Below, one piece after another: positions 1-8,991 of a stretch of 64,000 nucleotides of DNA (its first letter is position 1; the number at the start of each line of letters is the position of its first letter). The stretch comes from Isoptericola chiayiensis (GTDB taxonomy: Bacteria > Actinomycetota > Actinomycetes > Actinomycetales > Cellulomonadaceae). The DNA is taken from the NCBI RefSeq assembly GCF_013149805.1, contig NZ_JABEZT010000007.1:124001-188000 (forward strand), in the 5' to 3' direction. The position numbers were made by a program, and so were the translations under genes. The notes beneath the pieces are model-generated. The model was given only the letters and a program-made list of their open reading frames with translations, was not told the DNA's origin and did no database searches.

Positions 1-1
1 G

Positions 2-100
2 GGCATGACGTACGCGATCACCTACTTCGCGAACGCCGTCGGCGACCGCGAGCAGATCGAGCTGTTCCAGCGGCAGGTCATCCCCGAGCTCCAGGGCTGA
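2..100 (+). CDS. C-terminus of a luciferase-like (LLM) oxidoreductase, partial
   Basis: Only the last 32 codons are inside the window; the gene begins upstream and stops at TGA 98-100. The tail starts GMTYAITYFANAVGDR and ends in a VIPEL segment. This resembles the closing helix of F420- or FMN-dependent luciferase-like monooxygenases, where a GM-Y-I-YF stretch precedes an ELF...VIP end. The substrate cannot be judged. The gene converges on the copC-copD fusion, with a repeat-rich junction between them. The family call rests on a short tail and is tentative. Confidence 0.55.
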   Translation, partial: GMTYAITYFANAVGDREQIELFQRQVIPELQG

Positions 101-150
101 CGACCCGCGCTCCCGTCCGGGCCCGGCCCTCGAGACCACCCCCCGCGCTG

Positions 151-247
151 CGCCGAGATACCGGTGCGTCGCTCAGATACCGGTGCGTCGCCGTCGTCGA
201 CGTCGACCGTCCGGTATCTCGGCGACGGAGCGGTATCTCGGCGCGCG
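151..247. repeat. Convergent-junction direct and inverted repeats (GAGATACCG word)
   Basis: The word CGCCGAGATACCGG (151-164) is perfectly complementary to CCGGTATCTCGGCG (211-224), giving a 14-bp stem. A second direct copy, CAGATACCGGTGCGTCG, begins at 174, and a second inverted copy, CGGTATCTCGGCG, begins at 231. Both the direct and the inverted pairs have a period of 19-20 bp. The last inverted copy ends beside the stop codon of the copC-copD gene (248-250). The block lies between two converging genes and can fold into alternative hairpins, so a bidirectional terminator is the simplest role. Confidence 0.75.
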
Positions 248-1939
248 TCAGGGGCGGCTGCCCGGGCCGGGCACCACGAAGGTGACCGTCCGCACGGGGT
301 TGTCGAACTCGGTGGTGCGCAGGGAGACCTGGACCGTCCACTCCCCGGCGGTCGGCAGCACCACGTCCCCGGCGTAGACGCCGGGGCCCAGCGACCTCAC
401 GGGGACCTCGCCGAGGTCGACGCCCTCCGACCGGAGGCTCAGTCGTGGCGCGTCGTACCCCTCCACCGGCTCGCCGGCGGCGTCGGTCATCGCGACGGAG
501 ACCGTCGCCGGCCCGATGGCCACCGGGTCCAGACCGACCTCTGCCCGGACGTCGTCCAGCAGGACCTGCTCCGAAGCGCCCTGCGACGACACCGCCCCGG
601 CCGTGAGGTCGCCGCTCGGCTCCGGGCTGCGGTCGACCAGGAAGCCCGTGACCAGCAGGACCGCGACCAGGACGCCCGCCTCGGCGCGCGTGGCGCGGAT
701 CAGGAGGGTCGACGGCGCACGCCGGTCGCGCCGTCGGGTGGCGGCACGCAGGCGCGGCACCAGGACAAGGCGGTTCCAGGTGGCGACGGCGATCGCCACG
801 AGTGCGGCGAGGACCTTGACCAGGAGGATCGGACCGTAGCCGGTCCCCAGGAGCGCCTCCCAGGTCTCGGCCACGCGCCAGGCCAGGAACGTTCCTGCGA
901 CGACCAGCACGGCCAGCGCTGCGGCGGCCCACGTCGAGAAGCGGGCGAGCACGACGGCGCCCGTGTCGTCACGGGTCAGGTCGCCGAGGACGAGGGCGAG
1001 CGCGACCACGCCGCCCAGCCACAGGGCTCCCGCCCCGACGTGGAGCACGTCCACGAGGATCACCAGCGCCTCGGGCGTGGCGGCTCGCGTGTGGCCGGTG
1101 AACGCCGGCGCGACGACGGCGGTGCCGGCGCCGACGAGGACCCCGACGACGTGCTTCCTGTCGGGCGCCCCTCCCCGCGGGAGCGACCGCACCGCGAGGA
1201 TGAGCCCGGCAACCACCACGGCCGGCACGAAGTACTCCGACGGCGCGAGGACCGTCCAGGTGGACGGCTCGGCGAGTGCCGACAGCGGCGCGCCGAGCTG
1301 GTACAGCGCGATCAGCGGGACGGCCGCAAGCCAGCCGACCGCCGCGACCGCCGCCGCGACGGGGACCACGGGACGGAGCCGGGAGCGCGCACCGTCGCCG
1401 CGGCGGTCACGCGGAAGGAAGAGGACCGCGAAGGTTGCCGTGCCGGCGGCCACGAGGAGGCCCAGGTATCCGACCCCGCGGACCAGGCTGAGCACGACGG
1501 GAGCCGAGTCGTCGACCTCCGCACCCGCGCTCGGGACCGTCACCACGTCGCTGGGGGCACCCACGGAGAAGGTCAAGGAACCGCCGATCGGGTGTCCGTC
1601 CTCCGAGACGAGCCGCCAGAGCACCACGAGCGTGCCGTCGGAGACCTCCTCGTCGATGTCGACGAAGAGCTGCGACGCGCTCACCGAGGCCGACGACGCC
1701 ACCTCCGTCCCGGTCGCGTCGAACACCTTGATCCCGGCCGGGACGCCGATCACCGACTCGTCGAAGGTGAACGTGACCCGCTCGGGAGCGACGTCGAGCA
1801 CCGCTCCCTCGACCGGGTCGGTGCTCAGGAGCGTGGCGTGGGCGACGGAGCTGCCGGCCGGTCCCAGGACGAGTGCGCCGACGACGGCCAGCAGGAGGCA
1901 CCAGAGTCCTGCTCGCCGTCCCGCGCGCCGAGGGTTCAC
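248..1939 (-). CDS. CopC-CopD fusion copper protein with C-terminal FixH/YtkA-like domain
   Basis: The protein has 563 residues from a GTG start. This start overlaps the ycnI stop by four bases (GTGA), which indicates translational coupling. A signal peptide ends at ...SSVA, leaving the mature protein to begin HATLLSTDP; an N-terminal His is the usual Cu(II) ligand of CopC. The CopC beta-sandwich covers about residues 30-125. A polytopic CopD membrane region of about eight helices follows (roughly 150-450), and then an extracellular beta domain of the FixH/YtkA type. The family handles copper at the outer face and moves it into the cell. Pairing with ycnI is typical of Gram-positive copper loci. 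Copper function is established for the families; the direction of transport here is inferred. Confidence 0.9.
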   Translation of the reverse strand: MNPRRAGRRAGLWCLLLAVVGALVLGPAGSSVAHATLLSTDPVEGAVLDVAPERVTFTFDESVIGVPAGIKVFDATGTEVASSASVSASQLFVDIDEEVSDGTLVVLWRLVSEDGHPIGGSLTFSVGAPSDVVTVPSAGAEVDDSAPVVLSLVRGVGYLGLLVAAGTATFAVLFLPRDRRGDGARSRLRPVVPVAAAVAAVGWLAAVPLIALYQLGAPLSALAEPSTWTVLAPSEYFVPAVVVAGLILAVRSLPRGGAPDRKHVVGVLVGAGTAVVAPAFTGHTRAATPEALVILVDVLHVGAGALWLGGVVALALVLGDLTRDDTGAVVLARFSTWAAAALAVLVVAGTFLAWRVAETWEALLGTGYGPILLVKVLAALVAIAVATWNRLVLVPRLRAATRRRDRRAPSTLLIRATRAEAGVLVAVLLVTGFLVDRSPEPSGDLTAGAVSSQGASEQVLLDDVRAEVGLDPVAIGPATVSVAMTDAAGEPVEGYDAPRLSLRSEGVDLGEVPVRSLGPGVYAGDVVLPTAGEWTVQVSLRTTEFDNPVRTVTFVVPGPGSRP

Positions 1940-2667
1940 CGGTGTCCGCGGCGTCGGATCATGACCGCGACGATCGCCAGGGCGCCGACGACGGCGGCGC
2001 CGGTCGCGCCGTAGACCATCAGCGGGTTGCTCGGGTCGTCGGTCGCGGCGGTGGCGTCGGCGCCGCCGGCCGCGGCGGGCGTCTCGGTCTGGGGGCTCAC
2101 AGTCTCGGCGTGCTCGGACTCGGCGTGCTCGTTGTGGTCGTGCTCGGCATCGGCCGGGTCGCCGTCGGCAGCGGTCACGACGACGACCGGCGCGGGCTTG
2201 TCGAGCGAGTCGTGGTCCTGACCGGGCTCGGCGACCTCGGTCCACGCCACCTCGCCCTGCTCGCACTCCTGGACGACCGGGAACACGAGCGTCGCGCCCT
2301 CCTCGTCGGGGAGTCGCACGGTGAACTCGACCTCGGCCGTCACGGCGTCGGGTAGGGGTTCGTCCGTGGCGTAGGTGAGGCTCTCGCCCGTCTGCTCCAC
2401 CGTCCACCGCTGCGTGCCGGCCGCGTCGACGTCCGTCACGCCGTCGGGGATGCGGATGGTGATCGCTGTCGTTGCCGACCCGTCGCAACCGTGCGGGATC
2501 TGGACACGGAGGACGGCCGTCTCGCCCGCGCCGGAGGTCGACGGCGTGACGGTCACGTGGGCCAGCGCGGACGTCGGTAGCGCGGCCACGAGGCCTGCGG
2601 CGGCAAGGGCGGACAGTGCGGCGCGGCGCGGCAGTGCGGCGCGGTGGTCGCTGGTGCTGCGGTGCAT
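1936..2667 (-). CDS. ycnI: YcnI/DUF1775 copper-binding membrane-anchored protein
   Basis: The protein has 243 residues. The ATG at 2667 follows a GGAG ribosome site. A signal peptide ending ...TSALA leaves a mature His-Val N-terminus; the equivalent His is the copper-brace residue in YcnI proteins. A DUF1775 beta-domain spans about residues 30-170. It is followed by a low-complexity acidic, His-containing linker and one C-terminal membrane helix (PLMVYGATGAAVVGALAIV) with a basic tail. The layout suggests an extracellular copper metallochaperone tethered to the membrane. It is the first gene of a two-gene operon with the copC-copD fusion. Confidence 0.88.
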   Translation of the reverse strand: MHRSTSDHRAALPRRAALSALAAAGLVAALPTSALAHVTVTPSTSGAGETAVLRVQIPHGCDGSATTAITIRIPDGVTDVDAAGTQRWTVEQTGESLTYATDEPLPDAVTAEVEFTVRLPDEEGATLVFPVVQECEQGEVAWTEVAEPGQDHDSLDKPAPVVVVTAADGDPADAEHDHNEHAESEHAETVSPQTETPAAAGGADATAATDDPSNPLMVYGATGAAVVGALAIVAVMIRRRGHR

Positions 2668-2699
2668 CGGAGACTCCTGACTTCGACGTCGTGGCGCCC

Positions 2700-2728
2700 A
2701 CACCATCAGGCGGCGCCCCGCTTGTCAA
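2700..2728 (-). promoter_or_regulatory. Putative promoter of ycnI-copCD
   Basis: On the minus strand a perfect -35 box TTGACA (2723-2728) lies 17 bp from a TGGTGT -10 (2700-2705), 32 bp upstream of the ycnI ATG. The -10 is weak, which would suit a regulated promoter. No clear CsoR-type operator was found. Confidence 0.5.
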
Positions 2729-2846
2729 GAGTGTGAACTTGGATCGAAATGATGGACGCAACGCTCCCCTACGCGTACGGTGGTTCATGTCACTGAATCA
2801 AGGTCGCTTCCGTGAACCTGGGAAGCGGTCGCCACGAGAGGACAAC

Positions 2847-3071
2847 ATGCCCAACATCACCGTCGAGCTGCTGCGAGGCCGCACCCTCGAACAGCGCCGT
2901 GACTTCGCCCGGGCCGTCGCCGACCATGCCGTGGAGATCCTGGGCGCCCGCCGCCAGGACGTCCGGATGGTCTTCAGCGAGATCACCCCCGACATCGTCG
3001 CCAACGGCGGCGTGCTCGCCAGCGAGGACGACAGCCGCGCCGGCGTGGTCGCGTCGCTGGCCGACGACTGA
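2847..3071 (+). CDS. 4-oxalocrotonate tautomerase family protein
   Basis: The 74-residue protein begins Met-Pro-Asn-Ile-Thr. After Met removal, Pro-1 would be the catalytic base used throughout the tautomerase superfamily. The short beta-alpha-beta core (residues 1-60) and the length fit a 4-OT-like hexameric enzyme. GAGAGGAC upstream serves as ribosome site. It is a single gene divergent from ycnI and convergent with the large oxidase gene. Candidate substrates are keto-enol acids; nothing in the sequence identifies one. It ends directly before a strong bidirectional terminator. Confidence 0.8.
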   Translation: MPNITVELLRGRTLEQRRDFARAVADHAVEILGARRQDVRMVFSEITPDIVANGGVLASEDDSRAGVVASLADD

Positions 3072-3086
3072 GAGACGACCGACCGC

Positions 3087-3134
3087 GACGCCGCGTGGGC
3101 CCGGAGGAAAGCTCCTCCGGGCCCACGCGGCGTC
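3087..3134. terminator. Bidirectional hairpin terminator
   Basis: A perfect 22-bp stem (3087-3108 with 3113-3134) closes a four-base loop, AAGC. It fills the 67-bp gap between the stop codons of the tautomerase (+) and the oxidase (-), so it can end transcription from both sides. Confidence 0.9.
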
Positions 3135-3138
3135 CTGG

Positions 3139-6100
3139 CTAGACGCGTACCGTCACCCTGACCTGTGCGGGCAGCGCGAGGTCGCTGCCGGAGTACGACG
3201 CCGTCAGGTTCAGCTCGCGCCCCGTCGATCGCGGAACCTCGAAGACGGCATGCCCGTCGTCGACCGTGCCGACGTACGTCCCGCCGCCCTCGACGGCGAT
3301 CCGCACCTCCCCGGTCACCGGTACGTCGTGCGCCGCGGTGAGGAGCACGTCGACCACCGCCTGCTTCTTCGGCGCCTTCGTCGCCGAGATCTCGAGGGTG
3401 GGCACCACCTTCTCCACCTCGACCCTGACCGTCGAACGGGAGGGCTGGTGGTCGGCGTCGCCCCTGTATCGCAGGACGAGCTCGTGGGACCCTGGCGGCA
3501 GCGCACCGACCGGGAGGACCAGGGTCCCCCGACCGTCCGCAACCCTGGCCCTGGCGAGCGTGCTGCCGTCGTGCTTCAGCTTGACGATGCCGGTGGCCGT
3601 GTCGGGCGACACCGCCACCGAGACCGTGCCCGCCGTGCCGTAGGTGATCGGCAGGGCCACCCCGGCCACCGCGGTGACCGCCGGCGACTTCACCGTGATG
3701 GTCACCGTGGCCGGCTGGGACCGGGCCTCCCCGTCGTCGGCCCGGTAGGCGAACTCGTCCTTGCCGGAGAACCCGTCGTCGGCCACGTAGGTGAAGGAAC
3801 CGTCCGCCTCCAGCGTGACCTCACCGTTGGCCGGCTGCGTCACGCCCGTCGCGGTGAGGACGTTGCCGTCCTCGTCGCTGTCGTTCGCCAGGACCCCGGG
3901 TGCCGGGATCGTCAGCGGTTCGCCACCCACCGCGGCATAGGCGTCGTCGCCGGCGACCGGCGGCGTGTTGACCGGAGGCTGGTCGGCCTCCTCCACGGTG
4001 ATCGTCACCGTGGTCGCCTCCGACGTCGCGACGCCGTCCGACGCCCGGTAGGTGAACGTGTCGATCCCCGCGAACCCGCTCTCGGGCGTGTACGTGAAGG
4101 ATCCGTCCGCCTCCAGGGCGACCTGTCCGTGCGCCGGCTGGACCAGCCCGGTCGCCGTCAGGTCGTCGCCGTCCGCATCGGTGTCGTTGCCGAGGAGCCC
4201 CGGCGCCTCCACCGTCAACGGCTCGTCCTCCACGGCCCCGTAGGCGTCGGCAGCGCCGACCGGGGCCTCGTTGACGGCCGGCCCGTCGAAGAGCTCGCCC
4301 ACCTGCTCGGCGGTCAGCTCGTAGCCGAACATCCGGAACTCGTCGACCTGACCGTTCCAGCGACCGTCCGGCCAGCTGGTGCCGCCGATGAGGTTCGTCG
4401 TCGTCCGGCCCCCGACACCGACGTCCCCGATGTCCAGGGTGAAGTCGTCCCTCGTGGCCTGGAGCTCGCCGTCGAAGTAGATCCTCCCCACCGAGCCGCT
4501 CTGCGTGAAGACGACGTGCGTCCACTCGTCGAGCGGCAGGTCGTTGCCCTGACCCAGCACCAGGCGTTCCTGCGCGCTGCCCGGGGTGCCGGGCGCCTTG
4601 AACGTCGCGGCGAAGCCGGTGGCGCCGTTCGTCTGGGTGTTGGACTGCAGCAGGAAGAACGTGTCCGTGCTGCTGCCGATCTGCACGAGCGGCACCCACG
4701 TGGGCAGCGCCTCGGGCCTGGCCCACACCGAGATGCTGAACTGGTCGTCGAGACCCGCCTCGATGTCGTCCGGCAGCTCGACCTGGTTGCCCGTCCCGGC
4801 GGCTCCGCCCGGGAGGTCGAGCGCCGCGCCGAAACGACCGTCCGCCGTCCAGCCGGCCGCGCCCGAGAGCGTGGCCGCCCCGACCGAGCCGTCGAGCCCG
4901 GTGTTGGCCGCGGTCGGCCCCTCACCCTCGTCGAAGGCGTAGTGGATCGGCGTGCCCTCGCCGGGCGGCGGCCGCTCGACCGTGTGCTCCACGGTCTGCG
5001 CGGAGTCCCGCCACCCGTCGTCGGCCAGGAACCGGACCTCCACCTCGTGGTCGCCCGGCGAGAGCGCCACGTCGGTGAACCGCACCGCACCGTCGGCCAC
5101 GTCCACCTGCCCGCCGATGCGGGACCCGTCGACCCAGAGCTCGGCGACGCCCGTCGGCGCCCCGTCGGCCGTATCGACGACCTCGGCAGCGACCGCGACC
5201 GGCTCGCCGAACGGAGACGGCGACGAGGGCTCGACCGTGACGGTGGTGGTCGTCGCGAGCTCGGTCCCCGCGGCGTGCAGGGCCGCGACGTCGACATCGG
5301 TGAGCGTCGAGGTGTAGACGCGCACGTCGTCCATCAGACCGTCGTACGCCGGGTCCGGGAAACCGTTGCGTCCCAGCCAGTTGTTCGACGTCGGCCCGAC
5401 GTCGGTCATGTCGATCGTCAGGTCGTCGCGCGACGCGACGGGCTCACCGTTCAGGTACAGCGTGCCGGTCGCACCCTGCCGCGTGAACGCGACGTGGTTC
5501 CACTCGTCGGCCACCACGTCCCGGGTCGGCGTGGCGTAGACGCGTTCCTGGGCGGGATCGCCCTTCGCCTTGAAGGTCGCGGCCAGGCCGGTCCCTCCCG
5601 GGGCGGCGGCCGTCTGCATCTGGATCTGGAAGAAGCTCCCGTCCCCACCGAGACCGTCACCGATGTGGAACAGGCCGATCCAGTCCGACTTCGCGTCGGG
5701 CCGCACCCAGAACGAGGTGGTGAAGTCCTCCTCACCCTGGAGCAGGTCGTCCGGCAGGTCCACGGCGTTGGCGTTCGAGCCGCCACCGAGGTCGACGGCG
5801 CCCCCGAGGACACCGTTCTCACCCCAGCCGGTCTCCCCCGTGAGCGTCGCGGCCCCGACGGACGGGTCCGTCCCGGAGTTCACGGCGGTGTCCCCGGAGC
5901 CCTCGTCGAACGCGTAGCGCACCGGCGGGTCCGACGGGCCCGGGTCGGAGCCCACGACCACGAGGTCGTCGATCATGACGCCGGCACCCGAGTCCCCGGC
6001 GGCGACGGTCAGGTCCTGCGACCTGGCGTCCGCCACGAAGGTCCCCACGTACGTGCCGAACTCGTCCTGCGACGAGAGGTCCGCTCCGGCGCTCAGCGTC

Positions 6101-8886
6101 GTGGACAGGTCCCCGACCGAGAGGTCGGCCGTCCCCGGTGCGTCACCGCCGGACCGGCTGTCCCGGGCGTACCGCAGGGAGAGGCGGTACTCACGGCCCG
6201 GGTCGAGACCTTCGATCGTGCGGGTCATGCTGCCGTCGGTGCCCACGCCCAGGTGGTAGCCGGTCCGGCCCAGGCCACCCTGGCTCGGGGCGGCCGCGCG
6301 GACCAGCTGGACCTCGCTGTCGACCTCCCAGGGGGACATCCGGCCGTTGCCGGGCTCGACGTCCACGACGGCCGGCGGGTTGGCGGAACGCCACTCGGCA
6401 GGCAGGCGCGGGTACTCGAGCTGGTCGACCAGCTCCGGGGCGCGGGTATCCATCTCGACCGTCGGGTCGATCTGGACGATGTCGGCCACGGACGGAGTGC
6501 CGTCCGCGTCGAAGACGAACAGCATGTACGCACCGGGGGGCGCGTAGGTGCCGTCGACCGGCGTCTCGATGGTGAGCGTGCTCCCGTCCTGGGCGAACGC
6601 CAGGTCCTGGAAGTTCTGGTCGTTGTTGAACCCGTGCGTCACCGACCCGTTGCGGACCAGCGTCACGCGGGAGACGTCGCCGTCGGACTGCACCTCGAAC
6701 GTGCCGTCGTATCCGACCTCCGCCGGGACGTCGGAGATCTCCGGACGCTCGGCCGGTTCGTCCCCGTCGAAGAGGTATGCCGGGGAGTAGAACTCGACGT
6801 CGGTGTAGTTGCGCGGGCCGGGCGTGCCGCCACCGCCCACCATCAGGCGACCGTCAGGCAGGAGCAGCGCCGTCGAATGGTAGAGCCGGGCGTGCTGGTA
6901 GGGCACGTCGACGGTCGTCCACTCACCGCTGTCCGGGTTCCAGATCTCGGCAGCGGTGACGTAGCCGCCGTTGCCGTTGTTGTCGCGCGACCCACCGGTC
7001 ACGATCACGTTGCCGTCGGGCAGCACCGTGGAGGTGGCCCAGTGCCGCGAGTACTGCATCGGCTCGGTGGCCTCGACCACCGGTTCGTCGGTGCCGCCGG
7101 TGATGTCGATGGTCAGGCCGGCACGGGCGCCGGCCGGGCCGCCGCCGTTGGCCCACCAGCCGCCGCCGACCTGCAGGATCTTGCCGGGGCGGTACATGGT
7201 CGCGGTGGAGGTGGCGCCGACCGGGTTGCCGAGCTCGCCCTGGTTCGCGAGGTCCTCGGGCAGCCTGCCCCGGAGGATCACCTCACCGTCGCCCGAGGGG
7301 TCGAGCTCGTACATCTGCGTGCCGGTGATGTTGAAGACGTTGCCGTTGCCCGGTGCCACGAAGGCGCGCGGGTACCACCAGCGGTTCTCGTCCGGACCGG
7401 TGCCGTCGCCGCCGTCGCCGTACGCGGCCCTGCTCGTCGCGCCGTCGAGCAGCTTCCACGAGCTGCCCTCGTCCGGGGTGTAGATCTCCGGGGTCAGGAC
7501 CCCCGGACCACCGGGGCCACCTTCCAGGCTGCCGCCCTGCACGACGACGGAGCCGTCCGGGAGCGTGGTGCCCGTGGGGTACCAGCGGGGGTAGTTCATC
7601 GGGGCCTCGTCGTGCAGGCCCGTGCTGGTCGAGTAGCTGGTGACGCCGAGCGCCGCGTCGTTGGGCGCGTTGCCGCCCAGTCCGTCGTCACCACCGACGG
7701 TGAACGTGGACCGGCGGTGCGGCATCTGCACCTGCATCGAGCAGAACAGGTCCGTGTACGTCGTGTTCGGGATGACGCCCGACGTGACGTTCTCCGCGGT
7801 GCGGTCCTCGGAGGGGTCCCAGACGTCGACCTCCATCTGGCCGCCCTGCGTGACGCAGGAGTTCCCGCTGAAGTCGTACGGCGTGGTGTCCGTGCAGCCC
7901 GAGGACACGCTGCCGAAGGACTGGACGTGACCGTCCGCCGTCAGCGAGGCGTTGATCGGGACCAGAGGCCACGGGGTGATGTCGCTCCACGACCCCTGCT
8001 CCGCCTTGCTCGGCGGTGAGCAGTCGGCCTCGAGGAGCCCGGCAGCATACGCGAGCCCCTTCTCCATCTGCGCGAGCATCGGGGCCTCGGAGTAGGCCGT
8101 GCCCTCGTGCCCCATCCCGGTGTACCAGGAGCGACCTCCGTCGATCTCCTGGCACCACGTGACCGGGTGGCTGGTGCCGTGGTTGCCCATGCCGTACGAG
8201 GTCTCGTCGACCTCGAGCAGCACCCGGACGTCCTGGGCGGGGTTGACCAGCCAGTCGTACCACTCGTCGCTGCGCGTGAACTCGGCCGGGACGCCCTGCG
8301 TCAGCGGGTGCCCGGTGTCCTTGACGGACACGTCGCCGGCGCGCACCGCCGGGTTCTCGGGGTGCCCCTCGGACACCGCGCCGACGAGCCGGGCGTAGAA
8401 CGGGTTGACGTCGTGCTCGCTCTGCCCGACCGACCATCCGGCGTAGTGCAGGCCCATGTACCCGCCGCCGCCGCGGATGTAGTCCTCCAGCGCGGCTCGC
8501 TGCGCGACGTCGAACAGCACGCCGCCCGTCTGGGCGAAGACGACCGCGTCCTTCGTCGCCAGGTTCTCGGTGGTGAAGGCGGCCGGGTCGTCGGTCTCCT
8601 CGATGTCGACCGGCTGGTCGTACTCGGTCCCCAGCTGCGTGGCGAGGTCTCGCACGGCCTCGCGGGCCTGGACGTTCGAGGCGTGGAAGTTGGGCTTGTA
8701 GAACAGCAGGACCTGCAGCTCGCCGTCGTCGACGGAGCCGGGTGCTGCCGCGGCGGGGCCGGCGGCGAGGCCGCCGGCCAGGGGTGCGGCCACCGACACG
8801 GCGGCCGCCATGGCCACCAGGCGCGCGGGCGCCCGGAGCCTCCGGCGCGCACGGCGCGGCCGGTCCGATCTGCGGAACAGGTTCAT
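3139..8886 (-). CDS. Secreted ThuA / copper-radical oxidase (galactose or glyoxal oxidase-like) multidomain protein
   Basis: The protein has 1915 residues; the ATG at 8886 follows AAAGGGA. Domains in order: a signal peptide (to about 48), a ThuA-like domain (about 55-290, with GGGGYMGLHYAGW), a kelch-type propeller of the galactose/glyoxal oxidase class (about 300-705) and its beta-rich C-terminal DUF1929 domain (about 712-808). Then come a carbohydrate-binding-like beta domain (about 840-980), LamG-type domain 1 (990-1220), an Ig-like module, LamG-type domain 2 (1330-1540), two cadherin-like Big_9 repeats and two Ig-like repeats. The copper-radical ligands all appear present: Cys of FCSM (about 382), Tyr of RWYPT (436), Tyr-His of RLYHS (669-670) and His of THGF (751). 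Known relatives oxidise alcohols or aldehydes to give H2O2. The substrate is probably a polysaccharide or sugar, by inference from the binding domains. Confidence 0.87.
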   Translation of the reverse strand: MNLFRRSDRPRRARRRLRAPARLVAMAAAVSVAAPLAGGLAAGPAAAAPGSVDDGELQVLLFYKPNFHASNVQAREAVRDLATQLGTEYDQPVDIEETDDPAAFTTENLATKDAVVFAQTGGVLFDVAQRAALEDYIRGGGGYMGLHYAGWSVGQSEHDVNPFYARLVGAVSEGHPENPAVRAGDVSVKDTGHPLTQGVPAEFTRSDEWYDWLVNPAQDVRVLLEVDETSYGMGNHGTSHPVTWCQEIDGGRSWYTGMGHEGTAYSEAPMLAQMEKGLAYAAGLLEADCSPPSKAEQGSWSDITPWPLVPINASLTADGHVQSFGSVSSGCTDTTPYDFSGNSCVTQGGQMEVDVWDPSEDRTAENVTSGVIPNTTYTDLFCSMQVQMPHRRSTFTVGGDDGLGGNAPNDAALGVTSYSTSTGLHDEAPMNYPRWYPTGTTLPDGSVVVQGGSLEGGPGGPGVLTPEIYTPDEGSSWKLLDGATSRAAYGDGGDGTGPDENRWWYPRAFVAPGNGNVFNITGTQMYELDPSGDGEVILRGRLPEDLANQGELGNPVGATSTATMYRPGKILQVGGGWWANGGGPAGARAGLTIDITGGTDEPVVEATEPMQYSRHWATSTVLPDGNVIVTGGSRDNNGNGGYVTAAEIWNPDSGEWTTVDVPYQHARLYHSTALLLPDGRLMVGGGGTPGPRNYTDVEFYSPAYLFDGDEPAERPEISDVPAEVGYDGTFEVQSDGDVSRVTLVRNGSVTHGFNNDQNFQDLAFAQDGSTLTIETPVDGTYAPPGAYMLFVFDADGTPSVADIVQIDPTVEMDTRAPELVDQLEYPRLPAEWRSANPPAVVDVEPGNGRMSPWEVDSEVQLVRAAAPSQGGLGRTGYHLGVGTDGSMTRTIEGLDPGREYRLSLRYARDSRSGGDAPGTADLSVGDLSTTLSAGADLSSQDEFGTYVGTFVADARSQDLTVAAGDSGAGVMIDDLVVVGSDPGPSDPPVRYAFDEGSGDTAVNSGTDPSVGAATLTGETGWGENGVLGGAVDLGGGSNANAVDLPDDLLQGEEDFTTSFWVRPDAKSDWIGLFHIGDGLGGDGSFFQIQMQTAAAPGGTGLAATFKAKGDPAQERVYATPTRDVVADEWNHVAFTRQGATGTLYLNGEPVASRDDLTIDMTDVGPTSNNWLGRNGFPDPAYDGLMDDVRVYTSTLTDVDVAALHAAGTELATTTTVTVEPSSPSPFGEPVAVAAEVVDTADGAPTGVAELWVDGSRIGGQVDVADGAVRFTDVALSPGDHEVEVRFLADDGWRDSAQTVEHTVERPPPGEGTPIHYAFDEGEGPTAANTGLDGSVGAATLSGAAGWTADGRFGAALDLPGGAAGTGNQVELPDDIEAGLDDQFSISVWARPEALPTWVPLVQIGSSTDTFFLLQSNTQTNGATGFAATFKAPGTPGSAQERLVLGQGNDLPLDEWTHVVFTQSGSVGRIYFDGELQATRDDFTLDIGDVGVGGRTTTNLIGGTSWPDGRWNGQVDEFRMFGYELTAEQVGELFDGPAVNEAPVGAADAYGAVEDEPLTVEAPGLLGNDTDADGDDLTATGLVQPAHGQVALEADGSFTYTPESGFAGIDTFTYRASDGVATSEATTVTITVEEADQPPVNTPPVAGDDAYAAVGGEPLTIPAPGVLANDSDEDGNVLTATGVTQPANGEVTLEADGSFTYVADDGFSGKDEFAYRADDGEARSQPATVTITVKSPAVTAVAGVALPITYGTAGTVSVAVSPDTATGIVKLKHDGSTLARARVADGRGTLVLPVGALPPGSHELVLRYRGDADHQPSRSTVRVEVEKVVPTLEISATKAPKKQAVVDVLLTAAHDVPVTGEVRIAVEGGGTYVGTVDDGHAVFEVPRSTGRELNLTASYSGSDLALPAQVRVTVRV

Positions 8887-8991
8887 CGTCGAATCCCTTT
8901 CGCAACTGTTGTCGGGCACGACGGCGGACCGGGCGACCGGTCCCGGATCGGGGACCGGCCGTCCAGGCCGTGTCGGGTACTGCTGCGGCTC

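Noticed and set aside
151-247. Short CRISPR-like array at the start of the window
   Set aside because: The copies are in both orientations, the repeat word is only 9-14 bp, spacers are too short and there are no cas genes.
2812-8019. A 1735-codon plus-strand frame opposite the oxidase gene
   Set aside because: It has the same antisense composition artefact and overlaps a protein with clear domains and catalytic residues on the other strand.
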